DNA from: Cupriavidus sp. WKF15
GTDB lineage: Bacteria; Pseudomonadota; Gammaproteobacteria; Burkholderiales; Burkholderiaceae
DNA: 64,000 nt
Assembly (NCBI RefSeq): GCF_029278605.1
Contig: NZ_CP119572.1
Coordinates: 1,116,001-1,180,000 of the forward strand
Direction of reading: 5' to 3'
Below, piece by piece: positions 49,774 to 57,776 of this stretch (its first letter is position 1; every line of letters begins with the position of its first letter). The position numbers and the translations under genes are program-made. The notes beneath the pieces are model-generated. The model was not told the DNA's origin and made no database searches. It worked only from the letters and a program-made list of their open reading frames with translations.

Positions 49774-50859
49774 ATGAACAACTTCCCCCAAAACCTCACC
49801 TCCCTGTGTATGTCATTGGCCCGACGCCGCTGCCAGCCACTGCAGCGCAGAGCTACGAGCAGGCGCATCGAGTCGCCGCTGCTCGCCTCGCTGATAACGG
49901 CAATGCTGATTGCTATCAGCCCGGCCAGGGATGCGAGCGCACAGGGCAAGACCTCCGCAGTGTTGCCGGACGGCCATGTCAACTTCATTGTGCCCGTCGC
50001 TGCGGGCGGAGGAACCGACCTTACATTCAGGGCGCTTGCGGAAGCGACCAAGCCGCACCTCGGTCGCACCATCGTAGTTCTCAACGTGCCAGGCGCAGGC
50101 AACGCAGTTGGGCTGATCCAAGCCGCTAGCAAGCCCGCCAACGGACTGAACCTCAGTTCGTACACTTCTGAGATTTTTACGCTTCCCATCTTTCAGCCGG
50201 TGAAATTCTCAGCCAATGACTTCCGGCCCGTCATTCTTGTGAATGAAGACCCCGCGTGCCTGGTGGTGCCGGCCAACACGAAGCTTGACTCCATCGATGC
50301 GTTCATCGCAGAGGCCAAGGCCAGGCGGGGCAAGGTAACCGTGGGCAACTCCGGCTTTGGCAACATCTGGCACCTATCCGCTGCGGCGTTCGAGAAGAAG
50401 GCGAACATCGAGCTGCTGCACGTCCCATACAATGGCGCGTCACCTGCATTGCAGGCTGTTCTCGGCGGACACATCGATGCCTTCGTCGCCAGCCCGCCGG
50501 AGGTCGCTACCTATGTTCAGGCAGGTAAGCTGAAGATCATCGCAGTGATGGCCGACAAGCGCAGTGCCGCGTTTCCCGACGTGCCGACACTGAAGGAAAA
50601 GGGGATCGACCTGTCGATCGGCACGTGGCGAGGTATCGGCGTGCCAGCGGGAACACCGGACGAAATCGTTAAGACTCTTCATGACGCGTTCGCTAAGGGA
50701 GTTCGGGAGAAGTCCTTCGTCGATTTCATGAATAGCCGTGGCCTCACCATCCATTACATGTCGACGAAGGAGTTCAACGACTTCGTCACGCATGAGCGTC
50801 CGATATATGAAGCGCTGGCTGCTGGAGTCAACAAGACGAAGCCGCAGCAGCAACCGTGA
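49774..50859 (+). CDS. Bug-type (TctC family) extracytoplasmic solute-binding protein
   Basis: A 361-residue periplasmic binding protein of the tripartite tricarboxylate transporter family. The signal region is long, with a hydrophobic core LLASLITAMLIAISPA and cleavage after ASA near residue 56. The mature part has the family segments INFIVPVAAGGGTD-like (here VNFIVPVAAGGGTDLTFRAL), VLNVPGAGNAVGLIQAA, HVPYNGASPALQAVLGGHIDAF and GIGVPAGTPDEIVKTLHDAF. Ligands of Bug proteins are usually carboxylates. No TctA/TctB membrane partners are in the window, the common orphan state in Cupriavidus and Bordetella. GGAG precedes the ATG. Third gene after the aldolase. Confidence 0.9.
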   Translation: MNNFPQNLTSLCMSLARRRCQPLQRRATSRRIESPLLASLITAMLIAISPARDASAQGKTSAVLPDGHVNFIVPVAAGGGTDLTFRALAEATKPHLGRTIVVLNVPGAGNAVGLIQAASKPANGLNLSSYTSEIFTLPIFQPVKFSANDFRPVILVNEDPACLVVPANTKLDSIDAFIAEAKARRGKVTVGNSGFGNIWHLSAAAFEKKANIELLHVPYNGASPALQAVLGGHIDAFVASPPEVATYVQAGKLKIIAVMADKRSAAFPDVPTLKEKGIDLSIGTWRGIGVPAGTPDEIVKTLHDAFAKGVREKSFVDFMNSRGLTIHYMSTKEFNDFVTHERPIYEALAAGVNKTKPQQQP

Positions 50860-51521
50860 GAGCGAGTGTAGGGATAGTATGGCCGTCATCCCTTGCAAAT
50901 CCCATGAGATAGATTCGATCTAGGACGTTGCTTTCCGGGCTGGGGCATCAGTCGCGGCGCCAAAGCGATTTAGTTCGATTTGGCGCCGTGTCAATGCATA
51001 CCTAACCAGCCGGCGTCCGAGGCGACGAAGCCGACGATCCCGATCTCTCACTTGAGGAGCAAGCCGACACGATGTTGATGCAGAGCGAGGTCTCGAACCA
51101 ATTTGCGATTCTCTACGAGGACCGCTTTACCCATCCTCATCGCCCACAGCATTGTGAGGAACCAGAATTCGCAGGAGTGGCTCTTGCCGACCGTCTCTGC
51201 CTTTCGGCGCAGCCCCATGTCAACGGCAGCTTTGAAGGGGCCAACAGTCATACACGGTCGCGGACTGCCGGCGGATTCCCGTCGGTCACGTTGGGGAGCC
51301 GCGTGCTCACGGCCTATCTGTTCACGGCACCAAGCCCGGCGGCAGTTCCATCACCTGCACATGGGTCTTCCGTTGCTGCTCACGTGAGCTTGCTGAAGAT
51401 GACTGATATTCGGATCGCCTCAAACTCGGTCACGGCATCCCATGAAAACGACTTCCGTATCCGCCAACCCCGATGCAATAGCGATGGGATTGCTTGAACG
51501 CGTGGGTACGCCGTTTCGCCA

Positions 51522-51620
51522 AAGTGTAGTTCCACTTAACGTGAGGTCCTTGAGCGATTTGCAGACTGCCAGCGGCGAGAGGTCCTCGATGTCGTTGCAT
51601 GAAATATCCAAACTCTCCAG
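51522..51620 (-). pseudogene. leucine-rich-repeat protein fragment
   Basis: In one minus-strand frame the translation reads LESLDISCNDIEDLSPLAV, then CKSLKDLTLSGTTLW. The Leu/Ile positions, the Asn and the DLSPL segment follow the 22-residue LRR pattern known from internalin-like bacterial LRR proteins, giving about one and a half repeats. The frame stays open to 51420 without further repeats. It abuts an SDR fragment in another frame, so this is a remnant and not a gene. Confidence 0.45.
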
Positions 51621-51624
51621 GCAC

Positions 51625-51757
51625 CTGGAGTCTGGTTCGCGTAGACCTGCGGTACACAGCCAAAGACGATATGCTCGCGGTCGGCGAATTGCTTCGCTGT
51701 GGCTCGGCCAATCCCTGAGGAAACCCCTGTGACGAAAGCAACGAGTGGCTTGGACAT
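51625..51757 (-). pseudogene. 5' fragment of a short-chain dehydrogenase gene
   Basis: The translation starts with MSKPLVAFVTGVSSGIGRAT and continues AKQFADREHIVFGCV, the complete N-terminal Rossmann motif (TGxxxGIG) of an SDR. After about 43 codons the similarity stops and the frame closes at 51536 without the NNAG or YxxxK motifs. It is truncated by a joint to unrelated sequence at about 51622. Confidence 0.65.
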
Positions 51758-51795
51758 TTTGAAACTCCAATCTGATGGGCTAAATTTGTCTGGGT

Positions 51796-52740
51796 TTAAT
51801 GGCTGACCGCTGCCACAGGCGAAAGAATGTCGGCAACTGCTTTCGGGTCATCAACTTGAGGCCAGTGGTTAAGCGGCAGAAGGTGAAGTTCGGCGTGCTT
51901 GAACTGTTTGGCTAGGTCTTTGGCAACACCTACATTTAGGAACGGATCGCCTTCACCCCAAATCAGGGTCACGGGCATTTCGAGGCTTGCCAGTTGGTCC
52001 ACTGCTTTGCGGTTCTCCTCAACGTTCTTGTTCAGGTCTCCGGTCATCAAGTTAAATCCACGGATCGAATCGAGTTTTTCGAAGTTGTCTTCGATTATCG
52101 GTAGCAGACTGCTCTTGACTTTTGTTCGGATTTTTTCAGGCGCATCGGCCACGAATTGGTTGGCCTGGTAGCTCAACAGCCAGTTCCGTAGAGTCGTGCT
52201 GCTCATGACTGCTTCGGCGGCGGGCTTGAGCCATCCGGTAGAGCTCAGTCGGATCAACTGCGGCAGCTTCAAGGTCGGCGTATCGGTGTAGTAGGTGTTG
52301 AGCAAGACGATCGCGCTGACACGGTCTTGGTGCTTGCGTGCGTAGTTGATCACCGCCGGGCCACCTGCGTCATGTGCCACTGGAATGAAGGACTTCAGGT
52401 GCAATGCGTCGGCGACCGCCGCAAGATCGGATTCCTGCTGGTCAAATGAATACTGGAAGGTGCCTGATTTTTCCGAATCTCCAAAGCCGAGGAAGTCAAA
52501 CGTGATGACACGTTGGCCGCGCTCGGAAAGGATGGGCGCCAACTCGTCATAAATTCGATGGTTGTCTGGAAAGCCATGAACCATGACCATTGCCGGCTCC
52601 GCACCGGGATAGTCTTTCACGTAGATGGACTGACCTGCTTTCTGGATGCGAAGCTCGGTGGCCTCACCTGCCGATGCGGTAAAAGCTGCGGCGCCCACGG
52701 TGAACGCGACGAAAGGGCTAAGAAATTTTGAAAGTTTCAT
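51796..52740 (-). CDS. exported alpha/beta hydrolase with Asp nucleophile (haloalkane dehalogenase / epoxide hydrolase-like)
   Basis: A 314-residue protein with a signal peptide (hydrophobic FLSPFVAFTVGAAAFTASA, cleavage near residue 25). The alpha/beta hydrolase core has the oxyanion segment VMVHGFPDNH, the nucleophile elbow VAHDAGGPAV with Asp124 instead of Ser, an acidic residue in WGEGDPFLNVG and His in LPLNHWPQVDDP. An Asp nucleophile and HGFP are features of haloalkane dehalogenases and epoxide hydrolases. Substrate unknown. It lies 28 bases after the MATE pump gene on the same strand, so both are likely controlled by the divergent HxlR regulator. Confidence 0.84.
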   Translation of the reverse strand: MKLSKFLSPFVAFTVGAAAFTASAGEATELRIQKAGQSIYVKDYPGAEPAMVMVHGFPDNHRIYDELAPILSERGQRVITFDFLGFGDSEKSGTFQYSFDQQESDLAAVADALHLKSFIPVAHDAGGPAVINYARKHQDRVSAIVLLNTYYTDTPTLKLPQLIRLSSTGWLKPAAEAVMSSTTLRNWLLSYQANQFVADAPEKIRTKVKSSLLPIIEDNFEKLDSIRGFNLMTGDLNKNVEENRKAVDQLASLEMPVTLIWGEGDPFLNVGVAKDLAKQFKHAELHLLPLNHWPQVDDPKAVADILSPVAAVSH

Positions 52741-52768
52741 GATGATTTCCTTTGATAGGGGTCGAGAG

Positions 52769-54178
52769 TTAACGTACTGACAGGGGAGAAACAGGGTTGG
52801 AATTGGCGTCTGCACGGCGGGTCAGGTGTCTGGCTAGGTCAGACTTCTTTTGCCCAAACGGATCCCCCTTGGCGAAAGCGATGGCATTGATGGCGCCGAA
52901 GATCCCGAGTGTTCCTGCCATCACCCAGTAGAGTTCTGTGACGGCACCGTTGGCTTCAGCCAGGAGATACCAACCTCCCAGCGTGGCCACAAGCAGACGT
53001 GTCAGGCTGGCGACGACTGGCCAGAGGACTTTTCCGGCCCCTTGGCTGGCGAAGTACAGCGACATGCCGAGTCCAAAGAAGACGTACATCGGCCCTGCGC
53101 GCCGGAGATAGCTCGCTCCGGCTTCTATCACTTGGGCGTCATTGCTGAAGAGTCCCATCCAGAGCTCGGGTACCAGCGCGGCAGCGATGCCGATCAGGCC
53201 CGTTACTGCCGCAGAGAGAGTGGCGGCAGTCCAAGCGATATGGCGGGCGCGCTCAATTTTTCCTGCACCGACGTTTACCCCAACCATCGTCACAGTCGCA
53301 GTTCCCACGGCGAACAACAGTGGGATGAGCAGGTAATCGAGGCGTGATGCCATGCCGTAGCCGGCGATCGCGCTCACACCGAACTTGCCAACGAGCCCAG
53401 TACATACGACCACCGTTGCGTTCGTTAGCAGAGTACCCACGGCGGAAAGTAGTCCTACACCCAAAATCGCTTTCATCAAACGCCACTCGATCCGTACGAT
53501 TCGCAGACGAACCGGTGAGCGCGGGGTCAGCATGAATATGACGAACGCAATAGTTGCGACCAGGTAGTAAACAATCATGGCGTAGCCAGCCCCCGCGATG
53601 CCCAGGCGAGGAATGGGCCCCCATCCAAGGATCAGAGGCGGTGACAGCGCAAGCGTGAGGGCGGCGCCGACGGCCGTCAGTGTTGCTGGCACTTTGACAT
53701 TGCCAGCCCCGCGCAACGCCGATGCAAGCAGGTTTGCGATCCAGATGGGTATTGCTGCGCCAAACACGAGGTTGGAGTACTCAAGCGCAGCGGCCAGCGC
53801 CGGCCCCTTTCCTCCCAGCGCCCTATACAGCGCCGGTCCACCAAGTGCTGCGGCGGCGGTAAATAGCGCTCCAAATGCGATGGCTACCACCACGGCATGC
53901 CAGACGAGGGCGTCTGCGTCATTGCGTCGGCCCGCACCCATGGCTCGGGCTATGGCCGAAGAGACGCCGCCGCCCAGGCCACCGTTGGACATCATGGTCA
54001 TCAGCATCAGCAGGGGGAAGACCAGTGCGACCCCTGTAATGGCGTCGGTCCCCAAAAATCCGACGAAATAGGTCTCTGCGACACCGACGAGCGTTTGCAC
54101 CGCAAGGACTACAAGAATTGGCCACGCCATTCGCAGAAGACGCGGGGTGATCGGGCCGGTCAACAGTGATTCATTCAC
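52769..54178 (-). CDS. MATE-family multidrug/metabolite efflux transporter
   Basis: A 469-residue membrane protein with about 12 hydrophobic segments in two homologous halves. It begins ESLLTGPITPRLLRMAWPILVVLAVQTLVGVAETYFVGFLG, the usual MATE N-terminus, and the second half opens around MKAILGVGLLSAVGTLLTNATVV. The start is GTG at 54178, with AAGGA eight bases upstream; an upstream in-frame ATG at 54244 lies inside the operator region. It exports cationic compounds or toxic metabolites by Na+ or H+ antiport. Divergent from the HxlR regulator. Confidence 0.88.
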   Translation of the reverse strand: MNESLLTGPITPRLLRMAWPILVVLAVQTLVGVAETYFVGFLGTDAITGVALVFPLLMLMTMMSNGGLGGGVSSAIARAMGAGRRNDADALVWHAVVVAIAFGALFTAAAALGGPALYRALGGKGPALAAALEYSNLVFGAAIPIWIANLLASALRGAGNVKVPATLTAVGAALTLALSPPLILGWGPIPRLGIAGAGYAMIVYYLVATIAFVIFMLTPRSPVRLRIVRIEWRLMKAILGVGLLSAVGTLLTNATVVVCTGLVGKFGVSAIAGYGMASRLDYLLIPLLFAVGTATVTMVGVNVGAGKIERARHIAWTAATLSAAVTGLIGIAAALVPELWMGLFSNDAQVIEAGASYLRRAGPMYVFFGLGMSLYFASQGAGKVLWPVVASLTRLLVATLGGWYLLAEANGAVTELYWVMAGTLGIFGAINAIAFAKGDPFGQKKSDLARHLTRRADANSNPVSPLSVR

Positions 54179-54199
54179 GTCTGTTATCCTTGAATAGTC

Positions 54200-54253
54200 A
54201 CTTGCATTTTGCAAGTAAATTGAACTGTAGCATGATGCTTGCAAAATGCAAGT
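54200..54253. promoter_or_regulatory. twin 17-bp palindromic operators between the MATE and HxlR genes
   Basis: ACTTGCA TTT TGCAAGT (54200-54216) is a perfect palindrome; GCTTGCA AAA TGCAAGT (54237-54253) is a second copy with one changed end base. Their centres are 37 bases apart. They fill the 96-base region between divergent starts 54178 and 54275, so a bound regulator would control both the pump unit and its own gene. Confidence 0.8.
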
Positions 54254-54274
54254 AACTTTCTTGTAGCAAGGACA

Positions 54275-54700
54275 ATGGCTATGAAATCGAGGAAAAGTGC
54301 GGCGGAGGTTGCGCGGCGGTCCGTTTGCCCAGTGGCCAGCTCGCTAGATGTCGTTGGCGACAAGTGGTCGCTGCTGATCGTGCGTGATATGCGCGAAGGC
54401 AAGCGCACCTACGGGGAATTTGCGGCCTCCCCCGAAGGGATACCGACGAACATCCTGGCCGATCGCCTGCGCCGCCTTGAGGAAGCGGGAATCGTGACGC
54501 GCGAAGCGTACCAGGAGCGCCCCGCGCGGTATGCCTATGCGCTCACGGACAAAGGCCAGGACCTGGGCGAAATACTGAACGCGTTTGTTCAGTGGGGCAA
54601 GAAGCATATTCCGGGGTCGTACACCTTCGAAGAGCTGGAGGCTCTGGGCCAATTTGGTCGCACGCCAACACCACAATCCAAAAAAATGCCGAAAATTTGA
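54275..54700 (+). CDS. HxlR-family transcriptional regulator
   Basis: A 141-residue MarR-like winged-helix protein of the HxlR group. Family features are the Cys in SVCPVASSLDVVGDKWSLLIVRDM, followed by GKRTYGEFAASPEGIPTNILADRLRRLEEAGIVTREAYQERPARYAYALTDKG. The conserved Cys can act as an electrophile or redox sensor in relatives such as YodB. The ATG at 54275 follows AAGGAC. It is divergent from the MATE-hydrolase unit and surrounded by palindromes that it probably binds. Confidence 0.9.
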   Translation: MAMKSRKSAAEVARRSVCPVASSLDVVGDKWSLLIVRDMREGKRTYGEFAASPEGIPTNILADRLRRLEEAGIVTREAYQERPARYAYALTDKGQDLGEILNAFVQWGKKHIPGSYTFEELEALGQFGRTPTPQSKKMPKI

Positions 54701-54919
54701 GAATTGGTGAAAGTCTGAGGCACGGAAAATCGAGTGACTGGTCCTGTCTCGGTACATCGGTCGTTAGTCGCTGACGGTTGGATGTACGATCATGATCGGC
54801 GCAGTCACCGCGGCCGCCAAAAACGAGTGACTCTGTTCAGCCTGAAACGGTCAACCAGCCAGCGGACCTGAAGGACTGCTCTTGGCCGGCAAGCGACCGC
54901 AAGCCGGCCACGCCCCTAA

Positions 54920-55537
54920 CTACACTTCGGTCTGCTCTGCCATTTCGAGCGCGTCGTCCACTTCAATGCCAAGGTAACGCACTGTGCTCTCAAGCTTGGT
55001 GTCCCCGAGAAGCAGTTGAAGGGCACGCAGATTCTTGGTCCGTCGATAGATCAGCGATGCTTTGGTGCGTCGGATGGAATGCGTTCCGTAGGCTGAATCA
55101 TCAAGGCCGATGGAGGCGACCCAGCCATGGACAATCCTCGCGTACTGTCGTGTCGACAGGTGAGAGGATGCGTGCAAACGACTCGGAATGAGATAGTCGT
55201 ACAGCTTGAGCGCGCGAGCATGAATCCAACACTGTACGCTTTGACGAGTTTGTTCGGTAATCTCGAACTGCACCGGCCGCTGAGTTTTCTGCTGCATGAC
55301 CGTTGCGCGGGTGCCAACCTGGCTGCCCACGCAGATGTCCTGCACGCGCAGGCGGGTCAGATCGCACGCTCGAAGCTTGCTGTCAATGGCAAGGTTGAAC
55401 ATCGCCAGTTCGCGAACGTTCGTCGTAAGCTGAAGCCGAGTTCGTATCGCCCATATCTCGTTCAACTTCTGGGCCCGTCGCCTCCCTTTGTTCCATGGAG
55501 CGTGACGCGTTTGGTCGAGAGGGGTAGTGACTTCCAT
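54920..55537 (-). CDS. short tyrosine-type recombinase/integrase
   Basis: A 205-residue protein that consists almost only of a tyrosine recombinase catalytic domain; the N-terminal core-binding domain is missing. Visible are the box I Arg in DSKLRACDLTRLRVQD, a Lys in VMQQKTQRPVQFEI, His-x-x-Arg in GTHSIRRTKASLI and the nucleophile Tyr in STVRYLGIE. At the usual LLGH position the sequence is LLGDTKLES, so the second His is replaced by Asp. AAGGAG lies six bases before the ATG at 55537. It is a mark of mobile DNA. It may still act or may be decayed. Confidence 0.82.
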   Translation of the reverse strand: MEVTTPLDQTRHAPWNKGRRRAQKLNEIWAIRTRLQLTTNVRELAMFNLAIDSKLRACDLTRLRVQDICVGSQVGTRATVMQQKTQRPVQFEITEQTRQSVQCWIHARALKLYDYLIPSRLHASSHLSTRQYARIVHGWVASIGLDDSAYGTHSIRRTKASLIYRRTKNLRALQLLLGDTKLESTVRYLGIEVDDALEMAEQTEV

Positions 55538-55844
55538 GATGGTCTCCTTTCGGTTGAAGGGAAACCAGTCTGCGCCTCTGCCAGTGGTCGCTGATCGACC
55601 CTCACCCGTCATCCGTTGTCGCTTTAGCGAACGGCGGATGATGAGAAGCAAACACCCGTTGGGGCACTACTTCGTTTCTGTCAGCGCCGCGATCGGTCCC
55701 AATAAAGCTTTGCCTTTCAGGTATCCCCCCGAAGTACACCTTATGCCCGCACCATCCATCGGTTCTCAAAACTCTTGCTTTTTGGACAGCTTACCCTCGG
55801 CGGCAGTGCAGTAAAGTGGGGCAGGGTCAGGGAGAGGTGCTGCA

Positions 55845-56216
55845 ATGGATGGCTTCGGAATGACGACAGCGATCAGCGATTTTTCCGTGCTGGCCGCCAC
55901 CCTTCAAAATTTGGCCGACGATCCCGGTTCTATCGAACGAAAGAGCCTGCTAGCCGAAATCACCCGATTTATCGATCTGTTGGAACGCTCTTTCCCAGAT
56001 GAGCCGGTGTGTCGAAGCTGGACCAGTGAGGCTCGCATTCTGATTGCGCAGGACCTTCCTGTCTGCGCATTGGACCGGATCGATGCATTGCTCGTCCGTT
56101 GCGGGGCAAAGCAGACCTTACCGCGGCCTTTTACTGGTTTTGCTCGTGAGCGGGCTGTAGCCGACCCACACCTGCCCTTCGGCCTGAAGCACGCGCTACG
56201 GCAGCTTCCGAAGTGA
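55845..56216 (+). CDS. hypothetical protein, 123 aa
   Basis: I do not recognise this protein. It is soluble, mainly helical by composition (DFSVLAATLQNLADDPGS, LLAEITRFIDLLERSF, ALDRIDALLVRCG), with two Cys. GGAGAGGTG precedes the ATG; an ATG five codons later is an alternative. It lies next to the short integrase, so it may be cargo of the same insertion. The 307 bases between the integrase start and this gene contain nothing that I can identify. Confidence 0.5.
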   Translation: MDGFGMTTAISDFSVLAATLQNLADDPGSIERKSLLAEITRFIDLLERSFPDEPVCRSWTSEARILIAQDLPVCALDRIDALLVRCGAKQTLPRPFTGFARERAVADPHLPFGLKHALRQLPK

Positions 56217-56557
56217 AATAGCCATCCCGGGTCGCCGTCTCGAACGCGAAGACGGGATGTGCGTCCCGATGCCGGTGGAAATGTCATACACCAACTGAGT
56301 GTCACGCTGGGAGCATTCCCGCGCTGTGTGGCGGACCATCCGCCGCTGGGCGACGTCGTCCGCCCATTCAAGCAGTGCGTTTCCCGTACCTCGCTCCCTT
56401 GCCAAGCCGATGGGCCGCTGGGCCGCCGAGCCATGACATCGCTCGAAGCGCCGATCCTTGCAATCGCCGGACGGCTATGTCCTCCGTCTTCTGACTGACG
56501 GCAATGGTCCGTTTAGGCGGCATCGCGGTATCTGCGACCCAACCCTAAACACTATCG
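56217..56557. other. 341-base gap, no gene seen
   Basis: Open frames on both strands are short and lack start signals. The stretch lies between the hypothetical gene and a porin fragment and is probably the missing upstream part of that porin's locus, decayed beyond recognition. Confidence 0.35.
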
Positions 56558-56782
56558 GTGACGTCACACTACGACCGCCAACGCAACGCCGATGGCAGCC
56601 GAAGTATGGTCACGGGTGTTGCTGACTACAACCTGTCGAAGCGCACCGATGTCTACGCTGAGGTTGACTTCAATCGAATCCATGGCGGTTACGCGCTCCC
56701 TTCCTTCATGGGCGTCAAGGGCAGCAAGGCCGGTGGCGGTATCGGCTTGCGACCCGGACCTGCTACACGGGCTCGTGATTGA
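56558..56782 (+). pseudogene. C-terminal fragment of a Gram-negative porin
   Basis: The translation contains MVTGVADYNLSKRTDVYAEV and then DFNRIHGGYALPSFMGVKGSKAGGGIGLR, the last two to three beta strands of a trimeric betaproteobacterial porin. Intact porins end with a GLRHxF motif; here the frame continues PGPATRARD and stops, so the terminal Phe needed for outer-membrane assembly is lost. The N-terminal 300 or so residues are absent. A deletion remnant. Confidence 0.75.
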
Positions 56783-56894
56783 TGCAGTTGGCGGATCAAT
56801 CCATCGGAACTATGCATTTCCCTCCCTTCAGCGGGGAGACCAAAATCAATTCGCGTGCATGTGCCGCTCTGGCACGGACAGCAAGGAGAGAGCA

Positions 56895-57755
56895 GTGAAC
56901 GAACAGGCAATGGACCCGCGGACATGGATCGGACGCAGGGAGCAGCACGAAGATACGATTACCGCGGTGCCGGTGACTGCTTTGCGGGCCACGCTGGACT
57001 ATCCGGTGGCACCGCAGCCGACTGGTACGCCATTGCCGCCGCTGTGGCATTGGCTTTACTTTCTTCCCATGCACCGACAGAGCGAGATTGGTGCGGATGG
57101 TCATGCAAAGCGTGGTGGCTTCCTGCCTCCCGTGCCACTGCCACGTCGCATGTGGGCTGGTGGCCAGTTTGAATTTCGTGCTCCGCTTCGGGTGGGCGAC
57201 CGCGTTGTGCGCACCTCGACCATCGATGACGTCTCGACCAAGGAGGGCAGGACCGGCAAATTGGTCTTCGTCAAGGTCCGTCATGAGGTGTGCGTCGAAG
57301 GGCTCCTTGAGCCCTCGCTCGTGGAGTTTCATGACATCGTCTATCGCGAGGCACAGCAACCGGGTGATGTTGCCGCCACGCCCCAGGCGGCGCCTTCTGA
57401 AGCGGCCTGGCGGCGCCAAATCGTGCCGGACGATGTACTGCTGTTCCGCTATTCGGCGCTGACATTCAATGGCCACCGCATTCACTATGACCGCCGCTAT
57501 GTGACGGAAGTAGAAGGATACCCAGGCCTCATCGTACACGGACCGCTTATCGCGACGCTGCTGCTGGACCTGCTTCGGCGCGAGCTGCCGCAAGCTGACG
57601 TGGTGAGCTTCCGCTTTCGCGCAGTGCGTCCGACATTCGACCTGCACCCCTTCCACGTCAATGGGCAGCCTCAGGCTGACGGCAAGACCATTCATCTTTG
57701 GGCGTCGGACCATGAAGGATGGCTGACCATGGACGCCACTGCCGTCTTGCGCTGA
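56895..57755 (+). CDS. MaoC/HTD2-like hydratase (itaconyl-/mesaconyl-CoA hydratase type)
   Basis: A 286-residue double-hotdog protein. The N-terminal FAS1-like half (TWIGRREQHEDTITAVPVTALRATLDYP ... LPRRMWAGGQFEFRAPLRVGDRV) and the C-terminal catalytic half with FRYSALTFNGHRIHYDRRYVTEVEGYPGLIVHGPL are those of mesaconyl-C4-CoA and itaconyl-CoA hydratases, which add water to unsaturated dicarboxyl-CoA. The start is GTG at 56895 with AAGGAGA seven bases before it; the longer frame runs through the porin remnant. It is 21 bases before the CoA-transferase gene, so the pair is one unit. Confidence 0.84.
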   Translation: MNEQAMDPRTWIGRREQHEDTITAVPVTALRATLDYPVAPQPTGTPLPPLWHWLYFLPMHRQSEIGADGHAKRGGFLPPVPLPRRMWAGGQFEFRAPLRVGDRVVRTSTIDDVSTKEGRTGKLVFVKVRHEVCVEGLLEPSLVEFHDIVYREAQQPGDVAATPQAAPSEAAWRRQIVPDDVLLFRYSALTFNGHRIHYDRRYVTEVEGYPGLIVHGPLIATLLLDLLRRELPQADVVSFRFRAVRPTFDLHPFHVNGQPQADGKTIHLWASDHEGWLTMDATAVLR

Positions 57756-57776
57756 TTTGCCTCCCGGATTCTCACG

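Larger units (their letters stand above)
50860..51795. other. 936-base degenerate region with gene fragments
   Basis: No intact gene is visible. Frames on both strands are short and start without ribosome binding sites. Two recognisable pieces, an SDR 5' end and a leucine-rich-repeat stretch, lie at 51522-51757 and are listed separately. The rest (50860-51420) has open frames of up to about 140 codons on the plus strand that I do not recognise. A 9-base match to the end of tRNA-Arg (TCTAGGACG) occurs at 50919-50927. Confidence 0.5.

Noticed and set aside
50919..50927. TCTAGGACG match to the 3' end of tRNA-Arg as an attachment site
   Set aside because: Nine bases are expected by chance a few percent of the time in 20 kb, and flanking bases differ; not strong enough to call an att site.
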